NCBI GenBank assembly: GCA_030641485.1
Contig: DAOWHJ010000095.1
Location: 1-17,330 of the forward strand
Direction: 5' to 3'
DNA: 17,330 nucleotides
Source of the DNA: Pseudomonadota bacterium
GTDB taxonomy: Bacteria; Desulfobacterota; Anaeroferrophillalia; Anaeroferrophillales; Tharpellaceae
Shown: positions 15,994-17,330 of the stretch, piece after piece
Layout: every line of letters starts with the position of its first letter
Numbering within the stretch: position 1 is the first letter of the stretch
Notes under the pieces: model-generated
Database searches by the model: none
Told to the model about the DNA's origin: nothing
The model's input: the letters and a program-made list of their open reading frames with translations, nothing else
Program-made: the position numbers and the translations under genes

Positions 15994-17028
15994 TTACCGC
16001 TCACCTGTTAGAGATGCAGCCAGTTCACGTTTAAGTTCTGACAAACCAGAACCGGTCGCTGCAGAAACGGCAATCACGTTGCGATCAGCCATCTCCGGAG
16101 ATTGGCGAAACTCGTTTAAAAGCTCTGCAACCTTATCCGGATCCATAGTATCTGTCTGGGTCAAGACCACGAGACCTTCCCGTTCTAAAAGTTCTTCACT
16201 GTAGAGACGCAGTTCGCGGCTAACTACTTCATAAGCTTTAAGCAATGCCTGGCAGTCAGTATGTTCAGCCAAGGAGATTAGATGCACTAACCTTTTAGTT
16301 CGTTCAATGTGACGCAAAAACCGGGTACCCAAACCAGTTCCAAGATGAGCATCACTCACCAAACCGGGGATATCAGCAATCACAATCTGCTTATAGTCGC
16401 CAACCTGCATAATTCCCAAGTTTGGTTGCAGGGTTGTAAACGGATAAGCTGCAACCTTGGGACGAGCTGCCGAAAGGGTAGATATCATAGTCGATTTTCC
16501 CGCGTTAGGAAGACCAATCAGTGCCACCTCAGCAATCATTTTCAAAACTAATTTCAGGCTGACACTCTCACCCTCCTCACCGGGCTGGGCAAATCGCGGC
16601 GTACGGTTTGTGGATGAAGTAAAATGTGCATTACCCTTACCTCCACGACCACCTTTGGCAACCACTAAAGTTGCCTCATCCGTCAAAATTTCACCGCCCA
16701 GAAAGGACTCACCAGATTCACCATCTAGAGGCAAAAACCAGACTTCGGTACCAAGTGGCACCATAATCATGACATCATCAGAGGATGCCCCGGTTCGATT
16801 TTTACCAGAACCATTTCCGCCCTTTTGCGCGCGATAGAGGCGTTGGTAACGAAGGTCAAGAAGGGTTCCCTTCTGTGCATCACCAACGAGAATAATATCT
16901 CCCCCACGGCCACCGGAACCACCGTCAGGTCCACCCTTAGGAATAAATTTCTCACGCCGAAAGCTGACACAGCCGTTGCCACCATTACCAGCCTCTACAT
17001 CAATCTTTGCTTCATCAATAAATCGCAT
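15994..17028 (-). CDS. obgE: Obg-family GTPase ObgE (CgtA)
   Basis: ObgE is an essential large-subunit ribosome-assembly and stress GTPase. The chosen start gives 344 residues beginning MRFIDEAKIDVEAGNGGNG, the canonical Obg start. A 31-residue longer frame beginning with GTG at 17121 exists, but its extra residues come from the inverted-repeat element, so I reject it. The glycine-rich Obg fold covers about 1-158. GTPase motifs are G1 GLPNAGKST (172-180), G2 TT (198-199), G3 DIPGL (219-223) and G5 SAATGSG (322-328). The G4 motif reads TQTD (290-293) rather than the usual NKxD, which is atypical but keeps the specificity Asp. The ribosome-binding site is weak. Obg usually follows rplU-rpmA; here the upstream gene is outside the window, behind a terminator. 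Confidence 0.94.
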   Translation of the reverse strand: MRFIDEAKIDVEAGNGGNGCVSFRREKFIPKGGPDGGSGGRGGDIILVGDAQKGTLLDLRYQRLYRAQKGGNGSGKNRTGASSDDVMIMVPLGTEVWFLPLDGESGESFLGGEILTDEATLVVAKGGRGGKGNAHFTSSTNRTPRFAQPGEEGESVSLKLVLKMIAEVALIGLPNAGKSTMISTLSAARPKVAAYPFTTLQPNLGIMQVGDYKQIVIADIPGLVSDAHLGTGLGTRFLRHIERTKRLVHLISLAEHTDCQALLKAYEVVSRELRLYSEELLEREGLVVLTQTDTMDPDKVAELLNEFRQSPEMADRNVIAVSAATGSGLSELKRELAASLTGER

Positions 17029-17039
17029 AAATTCACACT

Positions 17040-17204
17040 TGATGGCGTCGTAAAAAGTCCGATCTACGCCTCCGAAGGAAGTGCCCTTGGGGGTACCAGC
17101 TGTAGCAGTTTTTTCATGCACTCGACATACTACATGTATGGTCCTGAAAAATCGCTACATCTTGTATATCGAAATTTTCACCTATCCATTTTACGAGCCC
17201 ATCA
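17040..17204. mobile_element. MITE-like 165-bp element with terminal inverted repeats, upstream of obgE
   Basis: The left end TGATGGCGTCGTAAAA (17040-17055) and right end TTTTACGAGCCCATCA (17189-17204) are inverted repeats matching at 14 of 16 positions. CACT directly abuts both ends (17036-17039 and 17205-17208); extended, TCACACTT appears at 17033-17040 and 17202-17209, suggesting a target duplication, though it overlaps the ends. Inside is a long hairpin: TGTAGC (17101-17106) with GCTACA (17154-17159), TTTTTCA (17110-17116) with TGAAAAA (17145-17151), and CATAC (17126-17130) with GTATG (17136-17140). It encodes no transposase. Related fragments occur at 13805-13855 and 8863-8882. One reading frame through it runs in phase into obgE, producing a false N-terminal extension. 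Confidence 0.72.
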
Positions 17205-17230
17205 CACTTAAATGTTTTACAATAAAAACA

Positions 17231-17260
17231 AAAAAAGCCCTTTTACAAAAGGGCTTTTTT
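17231..17260 (-). terminator. Strong rho-independent terminator, bidirectional in form
   Basis: A perfect inverted repeat, AAAAAAGCCCTTTT and AAAAGGGCTTTTTT, with a two-base AC loop. It has U-runs in both orientations. Because obgE and its neighbours are on the minus strand, it most likely ends transcription of a minus-strand gene lying right of the window, separating that gene from obgE. The remaining bases 17261-17330 show nothing I can assign. Confidence 0.88.
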
Positions 17261-17330
17261 ATTAAGGCCAATCTCAAGACCTATTAATAACGTAACTGTT
17301 TTACTGATAATTCAGTTTTACAAAATTCTT

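Noticed and set aside
17029..17121. 31-residue N-terminal extension of ObgE starting at GTG 17121
   Set aside because: The residues derive from the inverted-repeat element; the canonical Obg N-terminus starts at 17028.
17266..17330. C-terminal tail of a minus-strand gene such as rpmA at the right edge
   Set aside because: Several short frames end here, but none is recognisable as L27 or any other family, so it is not called.
1..17330. CRISPR arrays, tRNA or rRNA genes, large insertion sequences
   Set aside because: None was seen on either strand: no regularly spaced direct repeats, cloverleaf-like segments or transposase frames.

Overview
The window looks like chromosomal, mostly housekeeping DNA from an anaerobic, selenoprotein-using bacterium, most likely a Desulfobacterota (former Deltaproteobacteria) lineage. 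This placement is inferred from gene content: a UGA-containing ArsC-like (seleno)protein gene, RqcH, a GlcD/GlcF-type 2-hydroxyacid dehydrogenase, many two-component proteins, and dispersed repeats with a TGATGGCGTCGTAAAA-type end. Base composition is moderate and codon use looks uniform. I see no phage, plasmid or large mobile genes.

Plus strand, 1-12019: the 3' part of parE and complete parC (topoisomerase IV) are separated by about 220 bases holding two strong hairpins. Next comes a 112-residue gene that ordinary ORF calling misses because codon 12 is UGA. A hairpin with the layout of a bacterial SECIS follows the UGA, and the predicted protein is an ArsC/thioredoxin-fold selenoprotein with a U-T-S-C active site. 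It is followed by rqcH (ribosome quality control), which overlaps a glcD-like FAD dehydrogenase gene by 8 bases, a single-domain response regulator, a glcF-like iron-sulfur subunit, and a 1030-residue soluble hybrid histidine kinase (PAS, GAF, kinase core, degenerate receiver, receiver, HPt). Spacing is tight from parC to glcF, so these genes may be co-transcribed.

Minus strand, 17330-12024 (read right to left): a strong hairpin terminator, a 165-bp MITE-like element with inverted ends, obgE, aroE, aroA, a gap of about 220 bases containing a decayed piece of the same repeat, then aroK and aroC. The four aro genes cover shikimate dehydrogenase, shikimate kinase, EPSP synthase and chorismate synthase, which are the last four steps to chorismate. 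The two blocks converge, with only 4 bases between the kinase and aroC stop codons.

The most interesting items are the selenoprotein gene, the MITE-like repeat family with three traces in the window, the structured parE-parC gap, and the response regulator placed between the two subunits of a dehydrogenase.
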